Assembly (NCBI GenBank): GCA_036023115.1
Contig: JAYKKT010000080.1
Coordinates: forward strand, 10,562,501 to 10,626,500
Length of the DNA stretch: 64,000 nt
Source of the DNA: Brasenia schreberi
Taxonomy: Eukaryota > Streptophyta > Magnoliopsida > Nymphaeales > Cabombaceae
Direction of reading: 5' to 3'
The notes under the pieces are model-generated. The model was not told the DNA's origin. It saw nothing but the letters and a program-made list of their open reading frames with translations, and made no database searches. Within the stretch, counting starts at the first letter, position 1. Each line of letters begins with the position of its first letter. The position numbers and the translations under genes are program-made. Below are positions 1-11,473 of the stretch, in pieces.

Positions 1-3000
1 GAAGATCCCACTTCTGAGCTCCCAGAATTTCATAGAATTCTCGATTTTGAAAGACCTTCCCAATCAGTAGGAGGAGATTTCGTAGAGGTGAACCTAGGGG
101 ATGATTCCAATCCCAAAAACCATCAAAATAGGCGCATGCTTGCATGAAACTGAAAAGTTAGCATTCATTGCATTTCTACGAACCTATTTAGATGTGTTTG
201 CATGGACGTATGAAGACATGCCGGGCATAGATCCCAGCATAGTCGAGCATCGTCTTCCCTTAGATGTAGGTGTAAAACCAATAAAGCAGAAGCTTAGGAA
301 AATACACCCGAATGTACACACGCAAGTCAAAGAGGGTTTAGAAGATCTGCTAAAAGCCGGATTTATAAAACCCATTGCGTATTCTGATTGGTTGTCAAAT
401 ATCGTTGTAGTTCGAAAAACCAATGGGAAAATTCGAATATGCATCGATTTCAGAAACCAGAATAAAGCCACTCCAAAGGATAATTATCCTTTACCAAACA
501 TAGATTTGATAGTCGATAGTACTGCAAATCATGAAATGTTTTCATTCATGGATGGTTATTCAGGCTATAATCAAATCAAACTAAGCCCACGAGATCAGGG
601 TAAGACCGCCTTCACAACCCCATGGGGCACGTACTGCTATACAGTCATGCCCTTTGGTTTGAAAAATGCCGGCGCAACATACCAACGAGCCATGAACACG
701 ATCTTCCATGATCAAATTCACGAGCTTGTAGAAGTGTATGTAGATGATCTCTTGGCAAAATCCAAAACCCGATGCACCCATATCGAATGTTTACAAAAAA
801 ATTTCGAAAGGCTTAGGCTTTACAAAGTAAAGCTAAACCCTCAAAAATGTGTGTTCGGGGTAGAATCAGGAAAGCTTCTAGGCTTTATGGTGAGCCAAAG
901 GGGAATAGAAGTCGACCCCTCTAAGTGTCGAGCCATCATAGACATGGCTCCACCCTCCAATCTCACCCAAGTCCGTAGCCTTCAAGGTCGATTACAATCT
1001 GTGCGCCGATTCATATCGAATCTGACAACTAGATGCGAACCCTTCAACAAACTGTTGAGGAAGGGTACGAAATTCTTATGGGATGACGAATGCCAAAAGT
1101 CCTTCGAGAGACTAAAGGCATACTTGGTTAATCCCCCCGTTTTGAATCCTCCAAAACAAGGAAAGCCGCTTTTATTATACATCTCCGTGCATGTAAACGC
1201 TTTAGGAGCCCTGTTGGCTCAATACGAGGATGACACCCATAAGGAGTATGCCATCTACTATATTTCGAAAACTCTCTTGGCTTATGAACGAAATTATCAA
1301 GCCATGGAGAAGACGTGCTTGGCCCTAGTCTGGGCCTGCCAGAAATTCAGACTCTACTTCCTAGATCATGAGATCTGGATAGTGTCCAAGCTTGATCCAA
1401 TCAAGCACTTGTTCGAAAAACCCATTCTCACGGGTAGATTGGGCAAATGGCAACTCCTTCTAATGGAGTATAATCTGAAATACCATCACCAGATCTCCGT
1501 TAAGGGGCAAGCCCTAGCAGATTACGTGGCTGACTTCCCCTTGGAGGACGCATATCCCACTCTTGTCGAAATGCCTGATGAAGGCATATTGCAAAACCAT
1601 TTTCAAAACCACATTTTGGCAAATTCTTTCGAAAACCAAGTATGGAAGATGCACTTCGACGGGGCACGAAACCAACGAGGGGCTGGTGCCGGGATCATCC
1701 TAATCTCCCCTGAAAAGGGCGAAATTCCCATAGCAGTCCGCTTAGATTTCGAATGTTCCAACAACGTAGCTGAGTATGAAGCACTCATACAAGGCTTAAG
1801 GATTTCGAAAACTCTAGGGGCATCATGCATCGAGGTCTTTGGAGATTCGCTCCTTGTCATAAACCAGGTTTTAAAAATTTGGCGAGTACGTAATGAGAAA
1901 CTACTTCCATATCACGAGTTGGCCACTCGATTGGTCCAATCCTTCCAGTCGTGTAAGCTCACACACGTGGGAAGAGAGGACAATGGCATCGCCGATGCCC
2001 TCTCTTCCTTGGGTTCAGCCCTGAAGGTCGATCCCATTTCAGGGACCAGATCTTTGGAAATATGGCATGCGCCCCAGCCATCCACACACGACTTGGATAT
2101 TTGCCAAAACAACCCAGAGTCTATTGAAAAACCCTGGTTCTATGACATAAAACAATTTTTAGAAAATGGGGGATTCACCGAGGATGCCACATCCAAAGAT
2201 AGGGCATTCATTCGTAAGATTTCGACCCGATACACCATTCTGGGTGGGGTCTTATACAAAAAGAGTTTTACCGGCATTCTGCTTAGGTGTATCGACCTAG
2301 AGGAGGCTAGGATAGTGATGCACGAGTTCCACGACGGAGAATGTGGAGGTCATGTTAATGCCAACATGATGGCGATGAAAATACTTAGAGGGGGTTATTT
2401 TTGGTCCACCCTGAAAAAGGATTGTCACGATCATGTTAGAAAGTGTCATCCATGTCAAGTGCATGGGCATGCCATTCATATCCCTTCATCTGCATTGCAT
2501 TCTGTGGTCAGCCCCTGGCCATTTACCATGTGGGCGTTTGACATTGTAGGCCCCATATTTCCAAAGGCCTCGAATGGGCATCGTTTTATTTTAGCAGCCA
2601 CGGAGTATTTCTCCAAGTGGGTGGAAGCCATTTCCCTAACGAATGTAGTGGGGCAACATGTGGTGGCTTTCATCCGGAGGAATATCTTGGCTCGATTTGG
2701 GGTTCCACGAGACCTTGTGTCTGATAATGGTACCCCATTCAAGAACGAGCGGATGGTTAAGTTGTGCAACACGTATGGCATAACTCACCACTTCTCCTCG
2801 CCCTACTACCCTCAAGGCAACGGCCAAGCCGAAGCCACAAACAAGACTCTCATTGGTATCATTGAGAAGACCTTAGAGAAGGGTAGGAGGTGGCATGAGA
2901 AGCTGGATGAAGCCTTATGGGCTTATAGGACTTCCATCCGGACTCCCACAAATGCCACACCATTCGAATTGGTCTATGGCACAAACGCCATTCTTCCCAT

Positions 3001-3383
3001 TCATATCCAACTGCATTCATTCCATACATCCATTGCACTCGACCTCCCCCTAGAGACGCTTCAGCATGCTAGGATGGCCGAACTAGATTTGCTAGATGAG
3101 AGGCGACTCCTTGCCATGGATCATGCTCGTGCATACCGGCAAAGGATAGCCCGACATTATAGCAAACACATGAGACCTCGCCACTTTGAAGTGGGAGATC
3201 TGGTCTTGAAAACCATCCACCATCGTGGCCCACACCCCCTAGGCAAGTGGCGCCCCAACTGGGATGGACCCTATGTTGTACGAGCAACCACTACGAACAA
3301 TTCGTATTGGTTGATCGATGTAGAAGGTTAGGAATTTAGCAGATCCTATCAATATTCAATACTTAAAGAAGTATCATGTGTAG
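1..3383 (+). pseudogene. Tat retrotransposon pol (RT, RNase H, archaeal-type RNase H, integrase), nearly intact
   Basis: The main open frame runs 101-3331 (1076 codons). RT: the catalytic YVDD is at about residue 215 (near 740-750). RNase H follows at about residues 355-480. The second RNase H starts near residue 520 (MHFDGA) with acidic residues in DG, AEYEAL, GDS and IADAL. Integrase starts with an H-H-C-C zinc finger (HEFHDGECGGH, then CHPCQ, near 2320-2460) and continues with the DDE core (FDIVGP, SDNGTPF, GNGQAEA). Compared with T2, an A run near 116-120 has one extra A, so the first 117 bases (same protein, other frame) are out of frame with the rest. An extra T near 3330 creates an early stop, 17 codons before the stop at 3381-3383 that the family would use. 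One of these shifts could be a sequencing error; both together suggest a young, just-disabled copy. Confidence 0.92.
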
Positions 3384-4539
3384 GATCTGGATTAAATTCC
3401 AGTTTTCGAAAATTTTAAAGGGATAGCTGCCCTGAGACGTGTGAATAAGGTGCAAAGGCAAACTCGTGTGAACCCAAGTGAGAGAATTCGCACTTGTGAA
3501 AGAGTGGAGTTTTCAAAATCGTGGTTACATTTCAAAATCCTTCTTCTTACAAAGAAAGGCCTAGTTCAACATAGCAAGATACTTGCAAGTAGTACGTGCT
3601 ATTTCTAAATAGGCTGATCTGGAATGGATCGAGTGTAGGCTTGGGATAAGTCCTCCCCTCTTCTCTTCTATTTCCAGAAGGAAAACAAAGGCCCAAAACA
3701 AAAGGGAATTTCCCATTCAAAGTCTCTTTCCGAAAGAAAGAAACCAGAGTTTAAAAGAAAAATCAATTCTCTTATGATAAAGAGGGATTAAAGAAAAAAA
3801 TACTCCCAAAGGGAGACCCTCTATGAAAAAAAGGGAAAAGAGGCCAAAAAGCTCAAAAGGAGCAGTTTTCCGCCTTCTGTGCCTCAAACCACGGGACGCT
3901 TCAGAAGGGACCGTGGTATCTCTTCCCCATCCCTGGCTTATCCCAAGCTAAAGCATGGTTCATTTTGAGGAATCCTAAAGTAAAAATAGGATTTACTTAC
4001 TTGAATTTCATCTTGTTTGAGAATTCGACGTTTCAAGTAAGGCGTAGGAATTTGAAATGAAGCTTGTTTTCTTATAAAACCTCCGCTAGATAAGCGAGTG
4101 TTAAGACTCAAACAAGGGCAAGCATGAAGAGCTCGAGATCCTTAGGATCGAGACTCAAGACAGTTGTCCCTTCTGTAAATAGTTTTGTAAATAAGTTTTG
4201 AAAACCGAACATCGAACAGCATAGGATTTGCTCACTTGGAGCAAGAGACCTTGTAAGTCTCTAGAGTTCGACTACATCTGGTCTCTAGGAGGTCGCCACT
4301 CTTGGCACCACACCCATGTCATCTGCATTCCACGCATGATACTTGCATGAACATGACCCCATTTTAGGACCAGATTCCATAGTATAACCCTTTGGCGTGA
4401 TTTCTCCTCCTACCAGAGTTTGTAAAATTGAGATTTTTGCTAAAATGGGACGATCCCATATTCTTCGTGGCTAGATCTAGGGAGACATTAAAAGGGGTGT
4501 TTGTCATCTTTGCCCTTATCCAAATCTATTTGGACAAGG
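3384..4539 (+). other. T1 3' untranslated internal region
   Basis: This stretch lies between the pol end and the polypurine tract and has no long open frame. It is purine-rich around 3660-3860. The segment near 3880-3935, around the word ccacgggacgcttcagaagg, has a recognisable reverse-complement counterpart in T3 near 45500-45530, so it is a shared non-coding part of the Tat family rather than captured host sequence. Confidence 0.75.
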
Positions 4540-4554
4540 CCAAAGAGGGGCATC
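4540..4554 (+). promoter_or_regulatory. Polypurine tract of T1
   Basis: The sequence ccaaagaggggcatc lies directly before the LTR start TGTAAACACC. A purine run in this position is the expected plus-strand primer for reverse transcription. Confidence 0.8.
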
Positions 4555-5334
4555 TGTAAACACCCCGAAATCCCACGAATTTCTTAAACGAATCTGGTTT
4601 TATACAAGCAGCCCCAAAGGGCCATTTTGAGTTTGGAAACCCAGGAGCCTTCCAAACAACCCTGTATATATGTTTAAAACTTTATCTTTCAAAAACATAT
4701 GATATAGCTTTTGAAAACCCTTTTAAGACATGTTTTGAAACCCCGAAGTGGCTTGGCCCGATCAAGACAGGACCAGGAGAGCCAAGAAGAGCCCGGAACC
4801 GGAGCACCTGTCGAGCCCGGCGCAGCAACTCTTGTATCTGATTCACACCCCAGGATCTCGAACGTCCAAGACCCTGTTCTTATCAAAATAGCATTTGAAG
4901 TCATCTCCGGAAGGCAGAAACGGAGGCGGACGACTATGTTGGCGAAGACCCAACGCAGACGGAGTACTGATGCTGTCAGGCCCCGCACGAATCATCCGTT
5001 TCGAACCCAGCTCGAAGGAGTCAGAGTTCAGTTTGGATTGGATCTGGGCCATATATATCCAGATTCCAATCCAAACCCATATGTGGACTTGGATTCGGAT
5101 TTGGATCCAGAGATCCAATCCAATATCCATATCCATATCCATGGCCCACATCACCTTCTCATAAAGGGAGGTGGGGCCCACTTGAGTTTCACGTGGGATC
5201 ATGGGCATGAGAGAGAGTGGGGTTGAAAAATATCAAGAGTGTTGTATTAAGCTTGACTTGTGTGTCAAGTTTGGGTTAATCATGTGGGTTAGCCTAATTG
5301 AGTGGGTTTAAGCTTGTAATTAGCTAAAACCTAA

Positions 5335-5760
5335 CCTAGGGCTGCACCAACATGGGGTGATCAAGGTCTATGGGCCATGCTAAGGGAGCTCCTTCACCTA
5401 AACCTAACCCAAAATGCCTAAACCTAGCCTAAACCCCTAATCCACCCCTAATCTGAACCTAATCACCTAACCCACTTCCCTAATCCCGGCCTAATCCCAA
5501 CCTAATCACCTAACCCACTCCCCTAATCCTTCCCTAAACCTAGATTAATTTCCCTAATCCTAGCCTAAACCTAGCCTAAACCACCTAACCTAGCTCACTA
5601 AACCTCACCCTAAAACCCAACCACCTAACCTAGCCCTAAACCCCTAAACCACCCTTAGCCCACGATTTACCCAAACCCCTAGTTTTAAAATATCTGGCCC
5701 AACCCCATCCAGCCCACCTTATCTACATACCACCCTACCTAAACCACCTAACCACTACCC
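5335..5760 (+). repeat. CCTAA-rich telomere-like tract in LTR A
   Basis: Dozens of CCTAA/CCCTAA words are spaced irregularly (for example cctaatcacctaaccc). They resemble degenerate plant telomere repeat CCCTAAA but without a fixed period. The same tract is in LTR B (minus) and LTR C at the matching place. Confidence 0.8.
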
Positions 5761-5792
5761 ACAGCCCAGCCCTAACTGACCTACCCATCCCC

Positions 5793-5800
5793 TATTTAAA
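5793..5800 (+). promoter_or_regulatory. TATA-like box of LTR A
   Basis: TATTTAAA is flanked by C-rich sequence. The aligned site in LTR C is a perfect TATATAAA (26099-26106), which supports this as the LTR promoter and the U3/R boundary shortly downstream. Confidence 0.65.
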
Positions 5801-6756
5801 CCCCCCTCCTTGTGGGCGGGTTTTCCAAGTGGGAACCACTCTACCTCACCCAGCCGGGCCCTCTCCATCTCCCTTCTCTCACCCAGCCGGGACAACTCCC
5901 CACCTTGGCCTGCTCCAGCTGCTCCACTAGCCGCCACCTGCTCCGCCACCTTCCCTCTTCCATCCACCACCACCACCCCTCAGCCGGACGCCATCATCTT
6001 CCCCCAACCGAACCAGCCGACAGCCACCTGCCCGCCACTTTCCCACTCCATCCGTCACTTCTCCCCATTCGGTAAGTACCCTCCACCTTACCTAGCCCCC
6101 TTCTCTACCACCTCTCCACTCTTAGCCACCCATCCTCCCTTCAGCTCAGCCCCTTTGCCGCCACCACCTAAACCTAGCTGAACCTAGTATAACCCAAGTT
6201 GCTGGCCACTACTTAGCCACCATCTCCCATTAAGCCAACCCCCCTAGGTGTCCTATTTGGCCTTCCCACTAGCTCACCTTTTAGGTCCAGTTTCCCTAAG
6301 TACCCAACTTCCCTAGTGACCCTAATACCCACTTATTCAGCCACTCTAAACTCCCTACTTAGAGGCGCCACCTACTTGCCACCGGCCCCCTTCGAGGCGT
6401 CTATCCCGCGCCCCACTTGCAGCCGGCCAGCACCCTTGATCACCTACCTTCGCGGAGCTCCCGTTTGCAGCCCAAGGCCAAGGCCACGCTCAAGCAAGAC
6501 CTCTACGGACCAGCTACTCGTAAGTGTCTAAACTCGGTCTTTAGTCGTACACTTGCTTGAAATTCAATTTGATACGGGGTTGTAATAACGGAGCATAGTC
6601 TCCCCCCGCTTGTAATAACGTGGCTTGGCACAACCACACACGTGCACTATCTTAGTCGTGCACCATTTTGAACACACACGGGCCTAATCAGCCCCTAATA
6701 TATAAGTGTATATATACTTTCATTTTCGAAGGGTTTTGTTTAAGTTGGGTGCGTTG

Positions 6757-7055
6757 TCTTTCAATTCAAGCACTCTCACACACATTGAGCTTTCGCTCTT
6801 ATTTGAAAGACCCAAGTAAGGGCCGACCTATACTATTTGGGTTTCATTTATGTCGTGTGTGTAGTACTTCAATTCAAGCACTCTCACACACATTGAGCCT
6901 TCGCTCTTACTCCCAAGACCTTAGTCAAGGCCATACTGCAATTTATATTTGGGTTTAATTTCATGTCGTGTGTGTAAGTCTTTCAATTCAAGCACGCACC
7001 CACATTGAGCCTTCGCTCTTATTTGCAAGACCCGAGTAAGGGCTCATATACATAA
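6757..7055 (+). repeat. 110-bp tandem repeat array in LTR A, 3 copies
   Basis: Each unit contains tttcaattcaagcac, cacacattgagc, ttcgctcttA, an aagacc...agtaagg(gc) segment and a gggtttcattt...gtcgtgtgtg segment. CACATTGAG occurs about every 110 bases, three times. LTR B has eight units and LTR C six. Confidence 0.9.
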
Positions 7056-7071
7056 GATATATACATATCTC

Positions 7072-7122
7072 CCTTCGGTTATTTCCCTTCGGTTATTTCC
7101 CTTCGGTTATTTCCCTTCAGTA
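7072..7122 (+). repeat. 14-bp tandem repeat in LTR A, about 4 copies
   Basis: The unit is cccttcggttattt, repeated head to tail, the last copy altered to cccttcagtaatgt. Homologous arrays are at 14955-15040 (minus, about 6-7 copies) and 27708-27752 (about 3 copies). Confidence 0.85.
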
Positions 7123-7633
7123 ATGTCTTTACATTTCGGGTTTTCCCTTTGGAGTAGCGTGAGTTTGCATTGCATCTACGCCATACCACGAGGTAGGACG
7201 CATATTGCATCGAAGCAAGCCCCGCTCGAATTCGCCCATGTAGTGGAGTGTTCATAACACACAAACTAGGCGACCCAAAAAGGGATAAAAGAAAAGACTT
7301 AGGCACGTGCAAATCCACGTGATCTAAAACATGCAATCGCATCTTACAGACCCGAAATAAGATACCTCGAACCGTTTCGTAGACTTTCTCCCCAAAACTT
7401 GATTTTTTGCAAAAGCGTACAGACTGACCCTTGCGCATCGGTGCAAGAAGGTCTGCGACGACAAGAGCTTACTTGCTCACAGTCGCCACGTTTAGAAGTC
7501 AGTGTTAATATCTTCGCTAGCTTAAGTAAGCTAGCTGGCACGCCCTATTTGTATACATAGGCCTTAGACGCACGATAAGATCCACTCCAAGCCACGAAAG
7601 AGGCGAAGAGGCGGGGATTTTCGCGCGTCTACA

Positions 7634-10600
7634 ATGATACTTCTTTAAGTATTGAATATTGATAGGATCTGCTAAATTCCTACCTTCTACATCGATCAAC
7701 CAATACGAATTGTTCGTAGTGGTTGCTCGTACAACATAGGGTCCATCCCAGTTGGATCGCCACTTACCTAAGGGGTGTGGGCCACGATGGTGGATGGTTT
7801 TTAAGACCAGATCTCCCACTTCAAAGTGGCGAGGTCTCATATGTTTGCTATAATGTCGGGCTATCCTTTGCTGGTATGCACGAGCGTGATCCATGGCAAG
7901 GAGTCGCCTCTCATCTAGCAAATCTAGTTCGGCCATCCTAGCATGCTGAAGCGTCTCTAGGGGGAGGTCGAGTGCAATGGATGTATGGAATGAATGCAGT
8001 TAGGTATGAATGGGAAGAATGGCGTTTGTGCCATAGACCAATTCGAATGGTGTGGCATTTGTGGGAGTCCGGATGGAAGTCCTATAAGCCCATAAGGCTT
8101 CATCCAGCTTCTCATGCCACCTCCTACCCTTCTCTAAGGTCTTCTCAATGATACCAATGAGAGTCTTATTTGTGGCTTCGGCTTGGCCGTTGCCTTGAGG
8201 GTAGTAGGGCGAGGAGAAGTGGTGAGTTATGCCATACGTGTTGCACAACTTAACCATCCGCTCGTTCTTGAATGGGGTACCATTATCAGACACAAGGTCT
8301 CGTGGAACCCCAAATCGAGCCAAGATATATCCTCCGGATGAAAGCCACCACATGTTGCCCCACTACATTCGTTAGGGAAATGGCTTCCACCCACTTGGAG
8401 AAATACTCCGTGGCTGCTAAAATAAAACGATGCCCATTCGAGGCCTTTGGAAATATGGGGCCTACAATGTCAAACGCCCACATGGTAAATGGCCAGGGGC
8501 TGACCACAGAATGCAATGCAGATGAAGGGATATGAATGGCGTGCCCATGCACTTGACATGGATGACACTTTCTAACATGATCGTGACAATCCTTTTTCAG
8601 GGTGGACCAAAAATAACCCCCTCTAAGTATTTTCATCGCCATCATGTTGGCATTAACATGACCTCCACATTCTCCGTCGTGGAACTCGTGCATCACTATC
8701 CTAGCCTCCTCTAGGTCGATACACCTAAGCAGAATGCCGGTAAAACTCTTTTTGTATAAGACCCCACCCAGAATGGTGTATCGGGTCGAAATCTTACGAA
8801 TGAATGCCCTATCTTTGGATGTGGCATCCTCGGTGAATCCCCCATTTTCTAAAAATTGTTTTATGTCATAGAACCAGGGTTTTTCAATAGACTCTGGGTT
8901 GTTTTGGCAAATATCCAAGTCGTGTGTGGATGGATGGGGCGCATGCCATATTTCCAAAGATCTGGTCCCTGAAATGGGATCGACCTTCAGGGCTGAACCC
9001 AAGGAGGAGAGGGCATCGGCGATGCCATTGTCCTCTCTTCCTACGTGTGTGAGTTTACACGACTGGAAGGATTGGACCAATCGAGTGGCCAACTCGTGAT
9101 ATGGAAGTAGTTTCTCATTACGTACTTGCCAATTTTTTTAAAACCTGGTTTATGACAAGGAGCGAATCTCCAAAGACCTCAATGCACGATGCCCCTAGAG
9201 TTTTCGAAATCCTTAAGCCTTGTATGAGTGCTTCATACTCAGCTACGTTGTTGGAACATTCGAAATGTAAGCGGACTGCTATGGGAATCTCGCCCTTTTC
9301 AGGGGAGATTAGGATGATCCCGGCACCAGCCCCTCATTGGTTTCGTGCCCCGTCGAAGTGCATCTTCCACACTTGGTTTTCGAAAGAATTTGCCAAAATG
9401 TGGTTTTGAAAATGGTTTTGCAATATGCCTTCATCAGGCATTTCGACAAGAGTGGGATATGCGTCCTCTAAGGGGAATTTAGCCACGTAATCTGCTAGGG
9501 CTTGCCCCTTAATGGAGATCTGGTGATGGTATTTCAGATCATACTCCATTAGAAGGAGCTGCCATTTGCCCAATCTACCCGTGAGAATGGGTTTTTTGAA
9601 CAAGTGCTTGATTGGATCAAGCTTGGACACTATCTAGATCTCATGATCTAGGAAATAGTGTCTGAACTTCTGGCAGGCCCAGACTAGGGCCAAGCACGTC
9701 TTCTCCATGGCTTGATAATTTCGTTCATAAGCCAAGAGAGTTTTCGAAATATAGTAGATGGCATACTCCGTATGGGTGTCATCCTCGTATTGAGCTAACA
9801 GGGCTCCTAAAGCATTTACATGCACGGAGATGTATAATAAAAGCGGTTTTCCTTGTTTTGGAGGATTCAAAACGGGGGGATTAACCAAGTATGCCTTCAG
9901 TCTCTCGAAGGACTTTTGGCATTCGTCATCCCATAAGAATTTCGTACCCTTCCTCAACAGTTTGTTGAAGGGTTCGCATCTAGTTGCCAGATTCGATATG
10001 AATCGGCGCACGGATTGTAATCGACCCTGGAGGCTACGGATTTGGGTGAGATTGGAGGGTGGAGCCATGTCTATGATGGCTCGACACTTAGAGGGGTCGA
10101 CTTCTATTCTCCTTTGGCTCACCATAAAACCTAGAAGCTTCCCTGATTCTACCCCGAACACACATTTCTGAGGGTTTAGCTTTACTTTGTAAAGCCTAAG
10201 CCTTTCGAAAATCTTTTGTAAGCATTCGATATGGGTGCATCGGGTTTTGGATTTCGCCAAGAGATCATCTACATACACTTCTACAAGCTCATGAATTTCA
10301 TCATGGAAGATCGTGTTCATGGCTCGTTGGTATGTTGCGTCGGCATTTTTCAAACCAAAGGGCATGATTGTATAGCAGTACGTGCCCCATGGGGTTGTGA
10401 AGGCGGTCTTACCCTGATCTCGTGGACTTAGTTTGATTTGATTATAGCCTGAATAGCCATCCATGAATGAAAACATTTCATGATTTGCAGTACTATCGAC
10501 TATCAAATCTATGTTGGGTAAAGGATAATTATCCTTTGGAGTGACCTTATTCAAGTTTCTGAAATCGATGCATATTCGAATTTTCCCATTGGTTTTTCGA

Positions 10601-11184
10601 ACCACAACGATATTTGACAACCAATCAGAATACGCAATGGGTTTTATAAATCCAGCTTTTAGCAGATCTTCTAAACCCTCTTTGACTTGCGTGTGTACAT
10701 TCGGGTGTATTTTCCTAAGCTTCTGCTTTATGGGTTTTGCACCTGCATCTAAGGGAAGACGATGCTCGACTATGCTGGGATCTATGCCCGGCATGTCTTC
10801 ATACGTCCATTCAAACACATCTAAATAGGTTCGTAGAAATGCAATGAATGCTAACTTTTCAGTTTCATGCAAGCATGCGCCTATTTTGATGGTTTTGGGA
10901 TTGGAATCATCCCCCAGGTTCACCTCTATGAAATCTCCTCCTACTGATTGGGAAGGTCTTTCAAAATCGAGAATTCTATGAAATTCTGGGAGCTCAGAAG
11001 TGGGATCTTCCTCAAGGGGATCCATTTCTGGGCTTTGATCATTCTCGTGGGCTATGGACCCGAGGGAACTTGATGCGTGGTTTTCAAAATAACCTGGTTT
11101 TGTACTTGGATTTTCAAGTGATTTCGAAATTTTTGGTCTGGCTATGCAGACGACGTTTCTTTCGAAATCCTTTTCTTTTGTCAA
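7634..11184 (-). pseudogene. T2 pol (RT, RNase H, archaeal-type RNase H, integrase), decayed
   Basis: The RT frame is 11184-9634, with YVDD near 10270. It continues in pieces 9630-9334, 9092-8286, 8353-8000 and 7936-7517. Comparison with T1 shows the breaks: TGG to TAG at about 9636, CGA to TGA at about 9340, one extra A in an A run near 9137, one extra base near 8325 in the first part of the integrase, and a stop near 8000. Integrase zinc-finger residues and the DNGTPF and GNGQAEA blocks are still readable. The last codons (KKYH) reach 7634, where T1 begins. The frame relation to protease is broken in the T/A-rich stretch 11220-11400. Confidence 0.92.
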
Positions 11185-11473
11185 AGTCCTACCAGGAGCA
11201 GCTATCTACAAAATCTTTTTGGTATTTTCCAAATTTTCGATTTTTTTGGGTTTTTGTAAAACAAGAACTTTGGGAACTATACAAAGCACTCTTTTTTCGA
11301 GTTTTTGTTTTTCCATTGTTTTTGGTTTTTCTTGTTTTTCGATTTTTTTTTTTTTATTTTAAGTTTTTCAAATGTTTTTGGTTTTTTTAGAAAAAGGGAT
11401 CTTCCGTCATACCTACAAAGGGAAAACACTACGGGTTAGACTCGGAATAGGAGGTCTAAATCGTAGGTCTCTT

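Larger units (their letters stand above)
1..7633 (+). mobile_element. T1: 3' part of a Ty3/gypsy Tat-type LTR retrotransposon
   Basis: The window opens inside the pol region. The order is reverse transcriptase, RNase H, a second archaeal-type RNase H, integrase, about 1.2 kb of 3' UTR, polypurine tract and a 3' LTR that starts TGTAAACACC and ends GCGTCTACA. A second RNase H between RNase H and integrase is the hallmark of the Tat lineage (Ogre, Retand and relatives). The 5' LTR, gag and protease lie off the left edge. Its right end abuts T2 pol sequence exactly at the LTR terminus, which is what insertion of T1 into T2 would give. Similarity to T2 is very high, so both are members of one recently active family. 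Confidence 0.93.
4555..7633 (+). repeat. LTR A: 3' LTR of T1 (3079 bp)
   Basis: The LTR starts TGTAAACACCCCGAAATCCC and ends CGCGTCTACA. The same termini bound LTR B (minus strand) and LTR C. Inside, in order: a segment with long overlapping open frames (4711-5226), a CCTAA-rich tract (about 5335-5760), a TATA-like box (5793-5800), a GC-rich CCACC/CCAGC-rich leader, an array of three 110-bp repeats (6757-7055), a 14-bp repeat array (7072-7122), and a 3' part shared with the other LTRs. Short open frames here are not convincing genes. Confidence 0.93.

Noticed and set aside
5810..6181. Pro/Ser-rich open frames after the LTR TATA box as genes
   Set aside because: Composition is CCACC/CCAGC-rich, frames overlap each other, and they are not kept in the other LTR copies.
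7723..10828. Plus-strand frames (7723-7941, 8272-8535, 9830-10171, 10541-10828) as genes
   Set aside because: They are complements of T2 pol on the minus strand; the equivalent complement frames occur opposite T1 pol.
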